DNA from: Pelomonas sp. Root1217
GTDB taxonomy: Bacteria > Pseudomonadota > Gammaproteobacteria > Burkholderiales > Burkholderiaceae_C
Direction of reading: 5' to 3'
Assembly: GCF_001425705.1 (NCBI RefSeq)
Contig: NZ_LMDC01000028.1
Location: forward strand, 310,946 to 374,945
DNA: 64,000 bases
Part shown: positions 18,191-27,134 of the stretch, piece by piece
Layout of the letters: each line of letters opens with the position of its first letter
Numbering within the stretch: the stretch's first letter is position 1
The notes under the pieces: generated by a model
Databases searched by the model: none
Told to the model about the DNA's origin: nothing
What the model saw: the letters and a program-made list of their open reading frames with translations, nothing else
Position numbers and translations under genes: made by a program

Positions 18191-19158
18191 GCGGGCGCGT
18201 TGCCGACGGCGGCAAGGAAGTCGTCGTAGTCGCGGATGTAGTCGCCCGCGTCGTAGGTGTCGGAGGCCAGCACCAGCAGCACGGCATCGGGCGAGAAGCG
18301 GTACTGGATGCCCCAGACCATAGGGGGAATGTGCAGCCCGACCTTGGGGCTGTCCAGGCGCAGCTCGTCGCGGTGCTCGCCATCGTCCAGCACGATGGTG
18401 CAGCTGCCTTTGACGCAGATGAGGAACTGATGGCAGGCCCGGTGTGCGTGCTCGCCGCGCACCTCTTCGTTGGGCACGTCGTAGACGATGAAGAAGCGCC
18501 GCGGCGTGAACGGCAGGTGAGCGTCGATCTCGCCGAAGCTCAGCGCACCACGCAGATCGACGATCTTGGGCAGCGCATGCAACCGCGCGCCACGCGCCTG
18601 CAAGGCGGGCAACGCGTCTCCGAGGCGGTGCGCGGAGATGGCGGGGCCGCTGACCTGGACCTCGGGCGTGTCGAGGTAGCCGACGATGTGGGCCGGGTTG
18701 CCGGCGACGATGGCTCGCGGCGGCACGTCGCGGGTGACGACGGCACCGTCCGTCACCAGCGCCCCGGGGCCGATGGTCAGGCCGGCCTGGATGGTGGCAT
18801 TGGCGCCGATGCTGGCACCCGCGCGAACGCGGGTCTTGAGGAACTCCGTGGGCTTCTTGCGGCTGCGCGGCGCGGGGTCGTTGCTGAAGGCAGCGTTGGC
18901 GCCGACGAAGACGTCGTCCTCCAGCGTGATGCCGTCCCACAGGTAGACCCCGCACTTGACGGTCACCCGGTCGCCCACCGCCACCTCGTTCTCGATGAAG
19001 ACGTGGTCGCAGACGTTGCAATCGGCGCCGATGCGGGCGCCGGGCAGGATGTGGGCGAAGGCCCAGACGCGCGTACGCGGCCCGATCTGCGTGGACTCGA
19101 CCAGGGCGTGCGAGTGCACAAAAGCGCCGCTGCCATCCATCATCGATTGATCTCCCAT
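18187..19158 (-). CDS. fdtD: Bifunctional dTDP-sugar N-acetyltransferase / 3,4-ketoisomerase (FdtD-like fusion)
   Basis: A 323-aa two-domain protein. Residues about 10-180 form a left-handed beta-helix acetyltransferase: hexapeptide repeats such as [20 protein letters not shown] and [19 protein letters not shown], with [21 protein letters not shown]. From about residue 190 there is a WxcM/FdtA cupin with [18 protein letters not shown], where the H-x-H pair is the ketoisomerase active site, and [16 protein letters not shown]. The same order of domains is known in Shewanella FdtD, which makes and acetylates dTDP-3-amino-3,6-dideoxyhexose together with an aminotransferase. That aminotransferase is the next gene here. 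The end product would be dTDP-3-acetamido-3,6-dideoxy-galactose or -glucose. Confidence 0.88.
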   Translation of the reverse strand: MGDQSMMDGSGAFVHSHALVESTQIGPRTRVWAFAHILPGARIGADCNVCDHVFIENEVAVGDRVTVKCGVYLWDGITLEDDVFVGANAAFSNDPAPRSRKKPTEFLKTRVRAGASIGANATIQAGLTIGPGALVTDGAVVTRDVPPRAIVAGNPAHIVGYLDTPEVQVSGPAISAHRLGDALPALQARGARLHALPKIVDLRGALSFGEIDAHLPFTPRRFFIVYDVPNEEVRGEHAHRACHQFLICVKGSCTIVLDDGEHRDELRLDSPKVGLHIPPMVWGIQYRFSPDAVLLVLASDTYDAGDYIRDYDDFLAAVGNAPA

Positions 19159-19188
19159 GCTTGGACTGTTCAGTATCCCTCGGTCGCG

Positions 19189-20604
19189 TCAGCGCAAGGG
19201 CGCCGCCACGCCCCGGCCCATGCTCCAGATCAGCGCGACGATCTGCTGCGCGTCGAACATCGCATTCACATGGGCGACGCGCATCGAGTAGTAGTCGCCC
19301 TCGGCGGCCATCACGTCGAACAACGAGCGGCGGCCGAGCTGCTGCCACTGCTGCAGCGTGGAGGCGCGCACGCGGTCGCTGTTGCGCAGGATCTCGACGA
19401 TGCGCCGGGCACGGTCCAGCGTGGAGGTGCCGACCTCGTTCATCTCCAGGAGGCGGTAGCGCTTGGCCTCGATGGCCTCGTCGCGCTGCAGCACGGTGGC
19501 ACGGTAGCGCTGCACGGCGGCGCTGGCTTGGGCATGGGCGCCCGGCTGCAGGATGGGGATGGTGACGGACACGCCGGCGCCGACGTCGTTGGAACGTGCC
19601 TCGCCGGGGCCACTGCGGAACATGGCGCTGGCGCTGCCGGTCAGGTTGACCGTTGGTTTCTGGCCCGCAATGACCGACTCGGCAAAGCTGCGCTGCGAGC
19701 GCGCCTGGGCTTCGGCCTGGGCGACGTCGGCGCCGAGCAGAATGTCGCTCTGCATCTGCTCCAGGTCGGGCATCACGGACAGCTGGGCCGTCATGCCGAT
19801 GCTGGGCGGCAGGGGCTCGCCCACCAGGCGCCTCATGCGCACCTCGGTCTGGCGCAAGGCCGACATGGTCTGCTCCAGCGACAGGTCGGCCTGCTGCAGG
19901 CTCTTTTGCGCCTGCACCAGCTCGCTGGCGCGGCCGCGGTCGGCCTTGGTGATGATCTCCAGCGCGTCGACCAGGCAGGCCATCTTGCGCACGTATTGGG
20001 TGTAGACCTGGCCCTGCAGCACGTAGCGGCTGCGGTCCAGCGCCAGCGTGACGACGTTCAGCGACAGCTGCTCCTCGGCGCTGCGTTGGCCTTGGGCTGC
20101 GACTTCCGCGAGCTCCTTGCGCCAGTCGGTCAGCTTGGCCACGCGGCCGGAGTCCCAGAGCGGCATGCCGGCCGAGAGCGTCGCACCGGCCTGGCCACCC
20201 CGGCCGACGGTCACGCCGCCGACGTTCTGGTACACGCCGTTGGTGCTGATAGTGAGGTTGGCCGTCGGCAGGCCCAGTGCACGCGTCTCCTCGACGTCCG
20301 AACGGGCGGCATCGGCCAGCAGGCGCACGGCGCCCAGGGCCTTGCTGCGCGACAGCGTTGCGTTGATCAGGGTTTGCAGCGCGGCGCGCGGGTCGCCGGT
20401 CTGGGTTTCGAGGGCGCTCATGTCGCGGCCCAGGCGCGACAGACCGGCGTCATCCTCGTTGCAGCGGCCGCCGCCCTGGGCGGGCGCCTCGACGACGGGA
20501 GCCGGCGGCGGCGCGGCCTTCTTGGGCGGGCGCGTTTGCGCCAGCGCGAGGGAGCCGAAGACGGCAAAGCCGAGGGCGATGAGGGGACGGAGCGGGTACA
20601 GCAT
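19189..20604 (-). CDS. TolC-like outer membrane efflux protein of a type I secretion system
   Basis: A 471-aa protein with a signal peptide ([23 protein letters not shown]). It has the TolC architecture: two repeats of long coiled-coil helices joined by beta strands. Examples are [39 protein letters not shown] in the first half and [39 protein letters not shown] in the second. The Pro-rich linker after the signal peptide is lineage-specific. It should form the outer membrane channel for the ABC and HlyD proteins encoded upstream on the same strand. It is separated from the HlyD gene by the 311-base gap that holds dispersed repeat copy A. Confidence 0.87.
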   Translation of the reverse strand: MLYPLRPLIALGFAVFGSLALAQTRPPKKAAPPPAPVVEAPAQGGGRCNEDDAGLSRLGRDMSALETQTGDPRAALQTLINATLSRSKALGAVRLLADAARSDVEETRALGLPTANLTISTNGVYQNVGGVTVGRGGQAGATLSAGMPLWDSGRVAKLTDWRKELAEVAAQGQRSAEEQLSLNVVTLALDRSRYVLQGQVYTQYVRKMACLVDALEIITKADRGRASELVQAQKSLQQADLSLEQTMSALRQTEVRMRRLVGEPLPPSIGMTAQLSVMPDLEQMQSDILLGADVAQAEAQARSQRSFAESVIAGQKPTVNLTGSASAMFRSGPGEARSNDVGAGVSVTIPILQPGAHAQASAAVQRYRATVLQRDEAIEAKRYRLLEMNEVGTSTLDRARRIVEILRNSDRVRASTLQQWQQLGRRSLFDVMAAEGDYYSMRVAHVNAMFDAQQIVALIWSMGRGVAAPLR

Positions 20605-20695
20605 GGCCCCGTCACTAGACCATCCGCCCCTCTCCCTTGAAGCCCGGAAAAGCGGGCCCGCACCTGCTCTTGTTCAGCGCTAGCTACGTTGTCTT

Positions 20696-20912
20696 GCGGG
20701 CCGAGCGCCGGGCCGCTCCCAAGCCGGCCCGTTTGGCGATGTGCGAGCGGCTCGATGCCGAGAGCATCGCCGTCCCCGGGGGCTGAGGCCAGACACGGCA
20801 AGTCCTGTGGACTTGTTGTGCCTGCCGAAGAGCAGCCGCTCCGTCGGCTGCGCGGTCTGCAAGACCGACCGGGCCTGCCCGCGTCCAGTGTGGCAGGACT
20901 GGGCGAGGGGCT
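20696..20912 (+). repeat. Dispersed hairpin repeat, copy A (longest and most diverged)
   Basis: It begins GCGGGCCGAGCGCCGGGCCG like copies B (32704) and C (61481). It contains the CGGGCCG-N9-CGGCCCG hairpin, then the GGCGATGTGC ... GCATCGCC arms, and ends with ACTGGGCGAGGGGCT, four bases before the stop codon of the HlyD gene (20916-20918). An extra stretch of about 90 bases, absent from B and C, separates the core from the end motif. The central stem is partly unpaired here (three mismatches), unlike in B and C. It fills most of the 311-base gap between hlyD and tolC-like genes; nothing else is seen in that gap. Confidence 0.85.
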
Positions 20913-20915
20913 ATT

Positions 20916-22121
20916 TCACCGCTCGCGCAGCGCTTCCTGCGACTTCATCATCGGCCGCAGCAGATAGCTCAGCACGGAACGCTCGCCGGTCTTGATCTCC
21001 ACCTGCGACGTCATGCCCGGGATGACGGGCAGCTTCTCGCCCTTGTACTTGAGGTTGTTGCGCTCGGACGTAACGATGACGCGGTAATGGCCCTCGCCGC
21101 TCTTGTCGCCCTCGGTGACGGCGTCGGGGCTCATGTAGGTGACCTTGCCTTCCAGGCCGCCATAGGTGTTGAAGTCATAGCCGGCCAGCTTGACCTCGGC
21201 CGTCTGGCCCAGGCGGATGAAGCCGATGTCCTTGGGCTTGATGCGCGCCTCCACCAGCACCTTGGGACCGATGGGCGAGATCTCCAGGATGGGTGCGCCG
21301 CTGGCAATGACGCCACCGACGGTGCCGGACTTGATGCTCTTGACGACCCCATGCACGGGCGACTTCAGCACCGTGCGCGTCAGCGCGTCCTGGCGCACCA
21401 CCATCTGCTCGTCCATCTGGGCCATTTCGCTTTGCACGCGCACCAGTTCCTGGCTGGCTTCCTGGCGGTAGCGCGACAGGCGCTCGGTGCGTTGCTGCTG
21501 GATCTCGTTGACCTGGCGGTTCAGCCGCATGACCTCCACGTCGCTCATCAGGCCGCTGCGGGACATGTCCTGGGCAAGCTTGAGCTCCTTGGAGATCAGC
21601 CCGAGGCTGCGGTTGATGGCGCCGACCGCCTCGTCCAGCAGGCGCTTGCGGGCCTCGAAGGATTCGGCCTCGCCCTGGGCATAGCGCGCCTTGGGGTCGA
21701 CGTCGGTCGGCCAGCGGATGGCGGCGCGGCCGTTGGCCTCGGCATCCAGCCGCGCTGCAGCTGCCTTCAGGGCCAGCAACTTGGCCTGGCCCTCGTTCTG
21801 CTGGGCTTCGACGCGAGTCGGGTCGAGGAAGGCCAGGTCCTCGCCGGCCTGCACCTCCTGGCCTTCGCGCACCTTGAGTTCGCGCAGGATGCCGGCGTCC
21901 AGGCTGGCGATGACCTGTTCGCGCCCATCGGGCACGATGCGGCCGTCGCTGCGGGTGATCTCGTCCACCTTGGCCAGGGCCGACCAGGTGATGGCCACCG
22001 TGACGACGGCGCACAGCAGGTACAGGGCCCAGGTCGCGCGCGGCAGCGGCTCGTCGATCTGGGCGGCATGAAGGGCACTGACGAACAGGCCTTCTTCCTT
22101 GCTCAGGGCTTTGACGCTCAT
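20916..22121 (-). CDS. HlyD family type I secretion membrane fusion protein
   Basis: A 401-aa periplasmic adaptor. It has a short cytoplasmic N-terminus, one membrane helix at about residues 30-50 (WALYLLCAVVTVAITWSALA), then the lipoyl-like segment RIVPDGREQVIASLDAGILRELKVREGQEVQAGEDLAFLDPTR. A long coiled coil follows (about residues 100-250). The beta-barrel return segment is GTVGGVIASGAPILEISPIG, and the family signature PKDIGFIRLGQTAEVKLAGYDFNTYGGLEGKV is near the end. It links the ABC transporter (start overlaps the ABC stop by four bases at 22118-22121) to the TolC-like channel. Confidence 0.95.
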   Translation of the reverse strand: MSVKALSKEEGLFVSALHAAQIDEPLPRATWALYLLCAVVTVAITWSALAKVDEITRSDGRIVPDGREQVIASLDAGILRELKVREGQEVQAGEDLAFLDPTRVEAQQNEGQAKLLALKAAAARLDAEANGRAAIRWPTDVDPKARYAQGEAESFEARKRLLDEAVGAINRSLGLISKELKLAQDMSRSGLMSDVEVMRLNRQVNEIQQQRTERLSRYRQEASQELVRVQSEMAQMDEQMVVRQDALTRTVLKSPVHGVVKSIKSGTVGGVIASGAPILEISPIGPKVLVEARIKPKDIGFIRLGQTAEVKLAGYDFNTYGGLEGKVTYMSPDAVTEGDKSGEGHYRVIVTSERNNLKYKGEKLPVIPGMTSQVEIKTGERSVLSYLLRPMMKSQEALRER

Positions 22122-24490
22122 ACGCTCGCCGACCGCTGCACAGGTTGGGCCGACGGATGCATGTGCACGCCCTCGCCACCCTGGGCGGGCGCGGCCGGGC
22201 GCACGCCGGACAGCGCCGCCAGCACCTGGTCGCGCGGGCCGTCCATGACGACACGGCCGCCATCGACGACGGCGATGCGCTGCACCAGCTCCAGCACGGC
22301 CGGGCGGTGGGTCACGACGACGAGCGTCGCTGTACCGGCCGCGTCACGCAGCTGGCGCAGAAAGGCCATCTCGCTTTGCGCGTCCATCGAGCTGGTGGGC
22401 TCGTCCATCAGCAGGATCTGCGGCTTGGTGACCAGCGCCCGGGCCAGCGCAACGAGCTGACGCTGGCCGCCGGACAGCAGCTGGCCCATCTCACCCACCG
22501 GCAGGTCCCAACCCATCGGGTGGGCGGCGACCACGCGGTCCAGGCCGGTCAGCTTGGCCACCTCGACGAGGCGGCCGGCGTCCAGGTGAGCGCGGCCCAT
22601 CAGCACGTTGTCGCGCAAGGTGCCAACGAACAGGCGCGGCTCCTGGCTGACGAAGCCGACCCGGGCACGGTACTCGGCCGGGTCGACCTGGCGCAAATCG
22701 ATGCCGTCGACCTCGACCATGCCTTCGGTCGGCTGGTAGAGGCCGCCGAGCATGCGCAGGATGGTGGACTTGCCGCTGCCGATGCGGCCCAGGATGGCGA
22801 CGCGCTCGCCGGCCTCCAGGCGCATGGTGACGTTGCGCAGCACCTTGGGCGCCGCCGACTCGCTGGCCGCCTGCTGGTGGCCGTGCTGCGGTTGGGGCGG
22901 ATAGCTGAAGCCGACGTCGTGCAGGCCGACCTTGCCGGTGACCTGGGAAAGCGGCACGTAGTTGCGGCTGCTGTCGCGCTCGACGGGCGCATTCATCATC
23001 TGGTTGAGCGCCATCATGGCGGCGCGGGCGCCCTGGTAGCGCGTGGCCAGGCTGACGAGGCTGCCCAGCGGCGCGATGGCACGGCTGGCGAACATCACCG
23101 AGCCGATCAGCGCGCCGGCCGAGATGACGCCGTCATGGATCAGGTAAACGCCCCAGATGAGGATGATGAGGTTGACAGCCTGCTGCAGCGTGCTGGAGAG
23201 GTTCATGCTCCAGCTCGACAGCGCGCGGGACGTCAGGGCCGTGTCGGCGACGATGGCCGTCGTGCGCTCGTAGCGGCGCACGAAGCGGCCCTCGGCGCCC
23301 GAGGTCTTCAGGTCTTCCAGGCCCTCAAGGGACTCGACCAGGGTGCCGTGCAGGTCGGCCGTCTCCTGCATATTGGTGCTCATGGCCTTGCGCAGCGCGC
23401 CCTGGATGGCCCAGGACAGGCCCATGATGACCGGCACGGCCAGCACCAGTACCCAGCCCAGCGGCCCGCCGATGACAAACGTCATGCCGATGAAGATGAC
23501 CAGGAAGGGCAGGTCCGACAGGGCCGACAGCGTGGCGCCGGTGAAGAACTCCCGCACCATCTCCACCTGGGCCAGGTGGGCGGCATAGGCGCCGGCGGAA
23601 GCCGGCTTGTGCTCCATGCGCACCCCGAGTGTCTGGCGGTAGAGCTTGGCGCCGATGACGAGGTCGGCCTTGCGGCCGGCCAGGTCTATGAGATGGGAGC
23701 GCAGTTGGCGCGCGAAAAGGTCGAACACCAGCGCCACGGCGGCACCTACGGCCAGCGTCCACAGCGTGACCATGGCCTGGTGGGGGATGACCTTGTCGTA
23801 GATGACCGAGGTGACGAGGCCCGACACCAGCATCAGCACGTTGGACAGCAGCGCCGCGAGCATGGAGGCGCGGTAATACGGCGTGAAGCGCTTCAACGTG
23901 CCCCAGAGCCAGTGCGATGCCAGGCCCTTGTCGGCCAGCTTCAGCAGCGGTGACTCCGCGCGCGGCGCCGCGGCCGTCTCCTGCGGCGAAACGGCCAGCA
24001 TGAAGCCGCTGTACTCGGGTTCCAGTTCGGCCGTCGTGGCCGGCACGGCGGCCGCTTCTGGGCCGGGGAACACCACTTCGTAGCGGCAGGCACCGGCGGC
24101 CACTGCGGCCGGGTCGTCCATGCGGCGCACCAGCACGCAGGCGTCGCCGCCGTTGAGCAGCAGCACCGCGGGCAGCAGCAGGGCGTGGATGTCGTCGATG
24201 CTCTTGCGCAGCAGGCCGGCGTTGTAGCCCGCCTCGCGCATGACGCGGATGGCGCCGTCGGGCGCGAGAACCCCTTCGACTGGCGCGCCGGCGCGCAGCG
24301 ACTCGGGCGAGCGCGGCTTGCCGTGGTGGCGGGTCAGCCAGGCCAGGGCCTGCAGCAACGGGTCGCCGGCGGGCTGGTTGCTCAGGTTCTCCAACGGGTC
24401 CGGCGGCGGCGCGGGCTCGCCATTGGCGGCCAGGCGCAAGCCTGGCGCCTGCGGCTGGCCGTCAAAGAAGGGGTCGTGCTGGCGCGGCAT
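22118..24490 (-). CDS. Type I secretion ABC transporter (permease and ATPase) with degenerate C39-like domain
   Basis: A 790-aa fused exporter. Residues about 45-160 resemble the C39-like domain of RTX transporters; the expected catalytic Cys is absent (the segment reads LLQALAWLTRHHGKP), so it should bind substrate rather than cleave a leader. Six membrane helices span about residues 190-470. The ATPase carries Walker A GRIGSGKST near residue 570, signature LLSGGQRQLVALARAL near 668 and Walker B ILLMDEPTSSMD near 690. The ATG directly abuts the TAA of the GT41 gene (24491-24493). The secreted substrate is not encoded in the window. It probably exports a large RTX-type or adhesin-like protein (inference). 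Confidence 0.95.
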   Translation of the reverse strand: MPRQHDPFFDGQPQAPGLRLAANGEPAPPPDPLENLSNQPAGDPLLQALAWLTRHHGKPRSPESLRAGAPVEGVLAPDGAIRVMREAGYNAGLLRKSIDDIHALLLPAVLLLNGGDACVLVRRMDDPAAVAAGACRYEVVFPGPEAAAVPATTAELEPEYSGFMLAVSPQETAAAPRAESPLLKLADKGLASHWLWGTLKRFTPYYRASMLAALLSNVLMLVSGLVTSVIYDKVIPHQAMVTLWTLAVGAAVALVFDLFARQLRSHLIDLAGRKADLVIGAKLYRQTLGVRMEHKPASAGAYAAHLAQVEMVREFFTGATLSALSDLPFLVIFIGMTFVIGGPLGWVLVLAVPVIMGLSWAIQGALRKAMSTNMQETADLHGTLVESLEGLEDLKTSGAEGRFVRRYERTTAIVADTALTSRALSSWSMNLSSTLQQAVNLIILIWGVYLIHDGVISAGALIGSVMFASRAIAPLGSLVSLATRYQGARAAMMALNQMMNAPVERDSSRNYVPLSQVTGKVGLHDVGFSYPPQPQHGHQQAASESAAPKVLRNVTMRLEAGERVAILGRIGSGKSTILRMLGGLYQPTEGMVEVDGIDLRQVDPAEYRARVGFVSQEPRLFVGTLRDNVLMGRAHLDAGRLVEVAKLTGLDRVVAAHPMGWDLPVGEMGQLLSGGQRQLVALARALVTKPQILLMDEPTSSMDAQSEMAFLRQLRDAAGTATLVVVTHRPAVLELVQRIAVVDGGRVVMDGPRDQVLAALSGVRPAAPAQGGEGVHMHPSAQPVQRSASV

Positions 24491-26347
24491 TTAGGCCTTT
24501 TGCCTCGCATCGAGCGCAAGCCGCTCGAACTCATGCTCTATATCGCGCACGATGGCCGGGATGTCAAACAGCGGCGAGCTGTGGCCGTACTCGGCCAGGT
24601 AACGCTTGTAAGAAGCCGCGCGGGCCGGCTGGTTGCCGATCTGTATGGCGCGCTGCTCGTATTCCTCGAGGGTCGTCGTGATCAGGTCGGGCAGGCCGAC
24701 GGCTGTCAGCAGACTGCCGGCCATGCGCGAGATGTAGGTGCGGCCCGAGCGAGTCAGGATGGGCGTGCCCATCCACAGGCAGTCGCTGGCCGTCGTGCCG
24801 GCGTTGTAGGGAAAGGTGTCCAGGAACAGGTCGGCCAGCGTGAAACGGGCCAGGTAGTCGGCCGGCTGGGCGCGACCGGCGAAGACGAGGCGCTCGGGGG
24901 CGATGCCCTCTTCCACCGCAACGCGCTGCAGGTTGGCCTTGGCGAACGGGTTGTCGGCCAGCAGCCACAGCACGCTGCCCGGCACCTGGCGCAGCACGCG
25001 CATCCAGCAGCGCCAGACCTGCTCGCTCATCTTGTGGTTGTTGTTGAAGGCGCAGAAGACGAAACCGTCCTCCGGCAACCCCATCTCGGCACGGCTGGGC
25101 GCCGGGTTGGCGGCGCGCGTGCGGTCGCTGACCTGGTAGCAGTGCGGCAGGTAGATGGGCTTTTCGGTGTGATACGGCAGCACTTCAGGCGGCATCACGA
25201 AGCGGTCGGCCAGGATCCAGTCCACGCCCGGCAGGGCCGAGGTGGCGGGCAGGCCCAGGTAGCTGACCTGGATGGGGGCACCGCGGTAGGCCAGGATGCC
25301 CGCGCGGGCGCCGCTGGTCAGGCCCTGCAGGTCCACGAGGACGTCGATGCCGGCCTCGGCAATCATCTCGGCGGCGCGGCGGTCGGGCACGCCGTGCAGC
25401 GGGGTGTAGCTGTCCATCGCTCCCTTGATGCGGGCGCGCAGCGGCGTACCGTCCTCGCGGCTCCAGCTGAAGGCGTGGATCTCGAACTTGCTTTTGTCGT
25501 GCAACTCGTACAGCTCGGCCGTCAGCAAGCCGACGGCATGCATGTGCAGATCGCCCGAGAGGTAGCCGATCTTGATCTTGCCCTCGCGCTTCCTGCCCTT
25601 GTACAGCGGCGGCTCGGTGACCTTGGCGACCTTTTCCAGCACGAAGCGCTGGGCGGTCAGCAATTGCAGGGCCGGGTCATCGCTCTCGTCCAGCATGCCG
25701 AGCAGCGAGGTGCTCATCAAGAGATGGTTGTGTGTGACGTCGCCGAAGGTCTGATAGACCGGCCAGGCGCATTGCTTCTGGCGGATGTGCACGTAATGCT
25801 GGGCCACGTCGCTCTGGCGCGGGTCCAGCTCCAGCGAGCGGCGCATCAGCGCCTCGGATTCGTCGTAGCGCTTTTCCTGCTCCAGCAGGCGGGCGGCGTT
25901 GTTGAAGGCGTGCAGGCGCAGGCTCAGCGGGTCGGTGCCCAGGGCGTCGGGCGCCTCGTTGTCATAGACGGTGCGCCATTCGGCCAGCGCCTCTTCCATG
26001 CGCCCCTGGTGCTCCAGCTGGTGGCCGAGGTTCAGGCGCGCCTGGGCGAAGGCCGGGGCCTGTTCCAGCGCCATGCGATAGACGGTCTCCGCCTCGCCAT
26101 GGCGGCGCAGTTCGCCCAGGACGGCCCCCCAGTTGAAGCAGGCCACATGGCGCAGCGGCGACGCGGTGGCGCCGACCCAGTTCTGGTAGAGCAGCGCAGC
26201 GGCATCCAGGGCGCCGGCCGCTTGCAGGCGCGAGGCCGCCTCCATGACCTGAGGCAAAGGCCATTGGCCGCTGCGGGCCAGGCCAAGCCATTGCTCCAGA
26301 AGGGCAATACCTTGGGGCGGGGCAGCGGGAGGCGTCGACATGTCCAT
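24491..26347 (-). CDS. SPINDLY-family O-linked GlcNAc transferase-like protein (GT41) with N-terminal TPRs
   Basis: From the ATG at 26347 (MDMSTPPAAP) the protein is 618 aa; an ATG at 26470 would add 41 residues of unlikely composition. Residues about 20-210 are tetratricopeptide-like repeats (CFNWGAVLGELRRHGEAETVYRMALEQAP, ARLNLGHQLEHQGRMEEALAEWR). The C-terminal half is the GT41 catalytic region: IKIGYLSGDLHMHAVG, QVSYLGLPATSALPGVDWILADR, FCAFNNNHKMSEQVW and FLDTFPYNAGTTASDCLWMGTPIL. Bacterial GT41 enzymes glycosylate proteins in the cytoplasm. This gene directly abuts the type I exporter gene, so the exported protein is a natural candidate target (inference). Confidence 0.9.
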   Translation of the reverse strand: MDMSTPPAAPPQGIALLEQWLGLARSGQWPLPQVMEAASRLQAAGALDAAALLYQNWVGATASPLRHVACFNWGAVLGELRRHGEAETVYRMALEQAPAFAQARLNLGHQLEHQGRMEEALAEWRTVYDNEAPDALGTDPLSLRLHAFNNAARLLEQEKRYDESEALMRRSLELDPRQSDVAQHYVHIRQKQCAWPVYQTFGDVTHNHLLMSTSLLGMLDESDDPALQLLTAQRFVLEKVAKVTEPPLYKGRKREGKIKIGYLSGDLHMHAVGLLTAELYELHDKSKFEIHAFSWSREDGTPLRARIKGAMDSYTPLHGVPDRRAAEMIAEAGIDVLVDLQGLTSGARAGILAYRGAPIQVSYLGLPATSALPGVDWILADRFVMPPEVLPYHTEKPIYLPHCYQVSDRTRAANPAPSRAEMGLPEDGFVFCAFNNNHKMSEQVWRCWMRVLRQVPGSVLWLLADNPFAKANLQRVAVEEGIAPERLVFAGRAQPADYLARFTLADLFLDTFPYNAGTTASDCLWMGTPILTRSGRTYISRMAGSLLTAVGLPDLITTTLEEYEQRAIQIGNQPARAASYKRYLAEYGHSSPLFDIPAIVRDIEHEFERLALDARQKA

Positions 26348-26510
26348 GCGGCGGGCGGTGTGATCGGATGTTCCGCCGATTTTCAAGCCGCGCCGCCAGG
26401 TTGGGCGCGGGGAATAGGCTGCGGAATGCGCAGCATTTCCCGCCCCGGGCACCTCAAACTGGGGACTCATGCCCCGCCGCGGGCAGGCGGCAGGGCCTTC
26501 GCGAGGCGTC

Positions 26511-26533
26511 AGACAGGCCGTAGTGGCCTGTCT
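26511..26533 (-). terminator. Perfect 9-bp hairpin after the DUF1993 gene
   Basis: AGACAGGCC and GGCCTGTCT pair perfectly around a five-base loop. It lies 12 bases past the stop of the DUF1993 gene (26545) and about 160 bases before the GT41 start, so it may end the upstream transcript. A T-run does not follow on the minus strand, so intrinsic termination is uncertain. Confidence 0.5.
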
Positions 26534-26544
26534 TCGGTCCCCGC

Positions 26545-27054
26545 TCAGCCACCCAAATAGTCCGACTTGCCCAGCGGCACACCGGCATGGCGCAACAGCG
26601 CGTAAGTGGTTGTCGCGTGGAAATAGAAGTTGGGCAGCGCGAAATGCCGCAGATAGGTCGAGCCATCGAACTTCAGCGGGTCACCGCTGCGGCGCGGGAT
26701 GACGATCTCGCGCTCCTCGCTGCCGGCGAAGGCGTCGGCGGGCACCGACAGCACGAAGTCGCGGGTCTTCTTGATGCGCTCGGCCAGTTCGTCCAGCGAG
26801 GCTTCGTTGTCCTCGTACTTGGGGATTTCCTGGCCGCCCAGGCGGGCCACGCAACCCTTGGCGGCATCGCTGGCGATCTGGATCTGCTTGGGGAAGGGCA
26901 GCATGTCGGGCGCCAGGCGCAACGTCAGGTAGACGTCGGTCGAGAACTTCTTCGCTTCGGCATGGGCCTTGGCGGCCTCCAGCCAGGTCAGCATGTTGCC
27001 CAGCATCTTGGCGAATACTGGCGCGCTCGCAGCGTGCATGGAAATCGGGGTCAT
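26545..27054 (-). CDS. DUF1993 family protein
   Basis: A 169-aa cytoplasmic protein starting MTPISMHAAS at 27054. An AAGGAG ribosome site just upstream decides this start over a longer frame. Typical features are an N-terminal helix with APVFAKMLGNMLTWLEAAKAHAE, KKFSTDVYLTLRLAPDMLPFPKQIQIASDAAKGCVARL, and a C-terminal LRHFALPNFYFHATTTYALLRHAGVPLGKSDYLG. DUF1993 proteins resemble the DinB-like four-helix fold. Function is unknown. It diverges from the 2-hydroxyacid dehydrogenase gene at 27135. Confidence 0.88.
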   Translation of the reverse strand: MTPISMHAASAPVFAKMLGNMLTWLEAAKAHAEAKKFSTDVYLTLRLAPDMLPFPKQIQIASDAAKGCVARLGGQEIPKYEDNEASLDELAERIKKTRDFVLSVPADAFAGSEEREIVIPRRSGDPLKFDGSTYLRHFALPNFYFHATTTYALLRHAGVPLGKSDYLGG

Positions 27055-27134
27055 CGGGTGTCTCCTTGAGGGAAAGCGATGGTAGCCATGCAACCCTGAC
27101 CCCTGCTGAGCACCGTGCACAATCCCCTGCAGCT

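Noticed and set aside
17093-19348. Long minus-strand frame extending the aminotransferase N-terminally to 751 residues
   Set aside because: The aminotransferase begins at 18190 with a family-typical N-terminus. The extra part overlaps the FdtD-like gene in another frame and is Arg-rich without structure.
18331-20640. Very long plus-strand open frame opposite the FdtD-like and TolC-like genes
   Set aside because: It lies exactly antisense to two well-supported genes and its translation is rich in Arg, His, Gly and Gln without motifs. Such frames are expected opposite high-GC genes.
24185-26560. Plus-strand open frame of about 790 codons
   Set aside because: It is antisense to the GT41 gene, which has clear domains. 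Composition is that of an antisense shadow.
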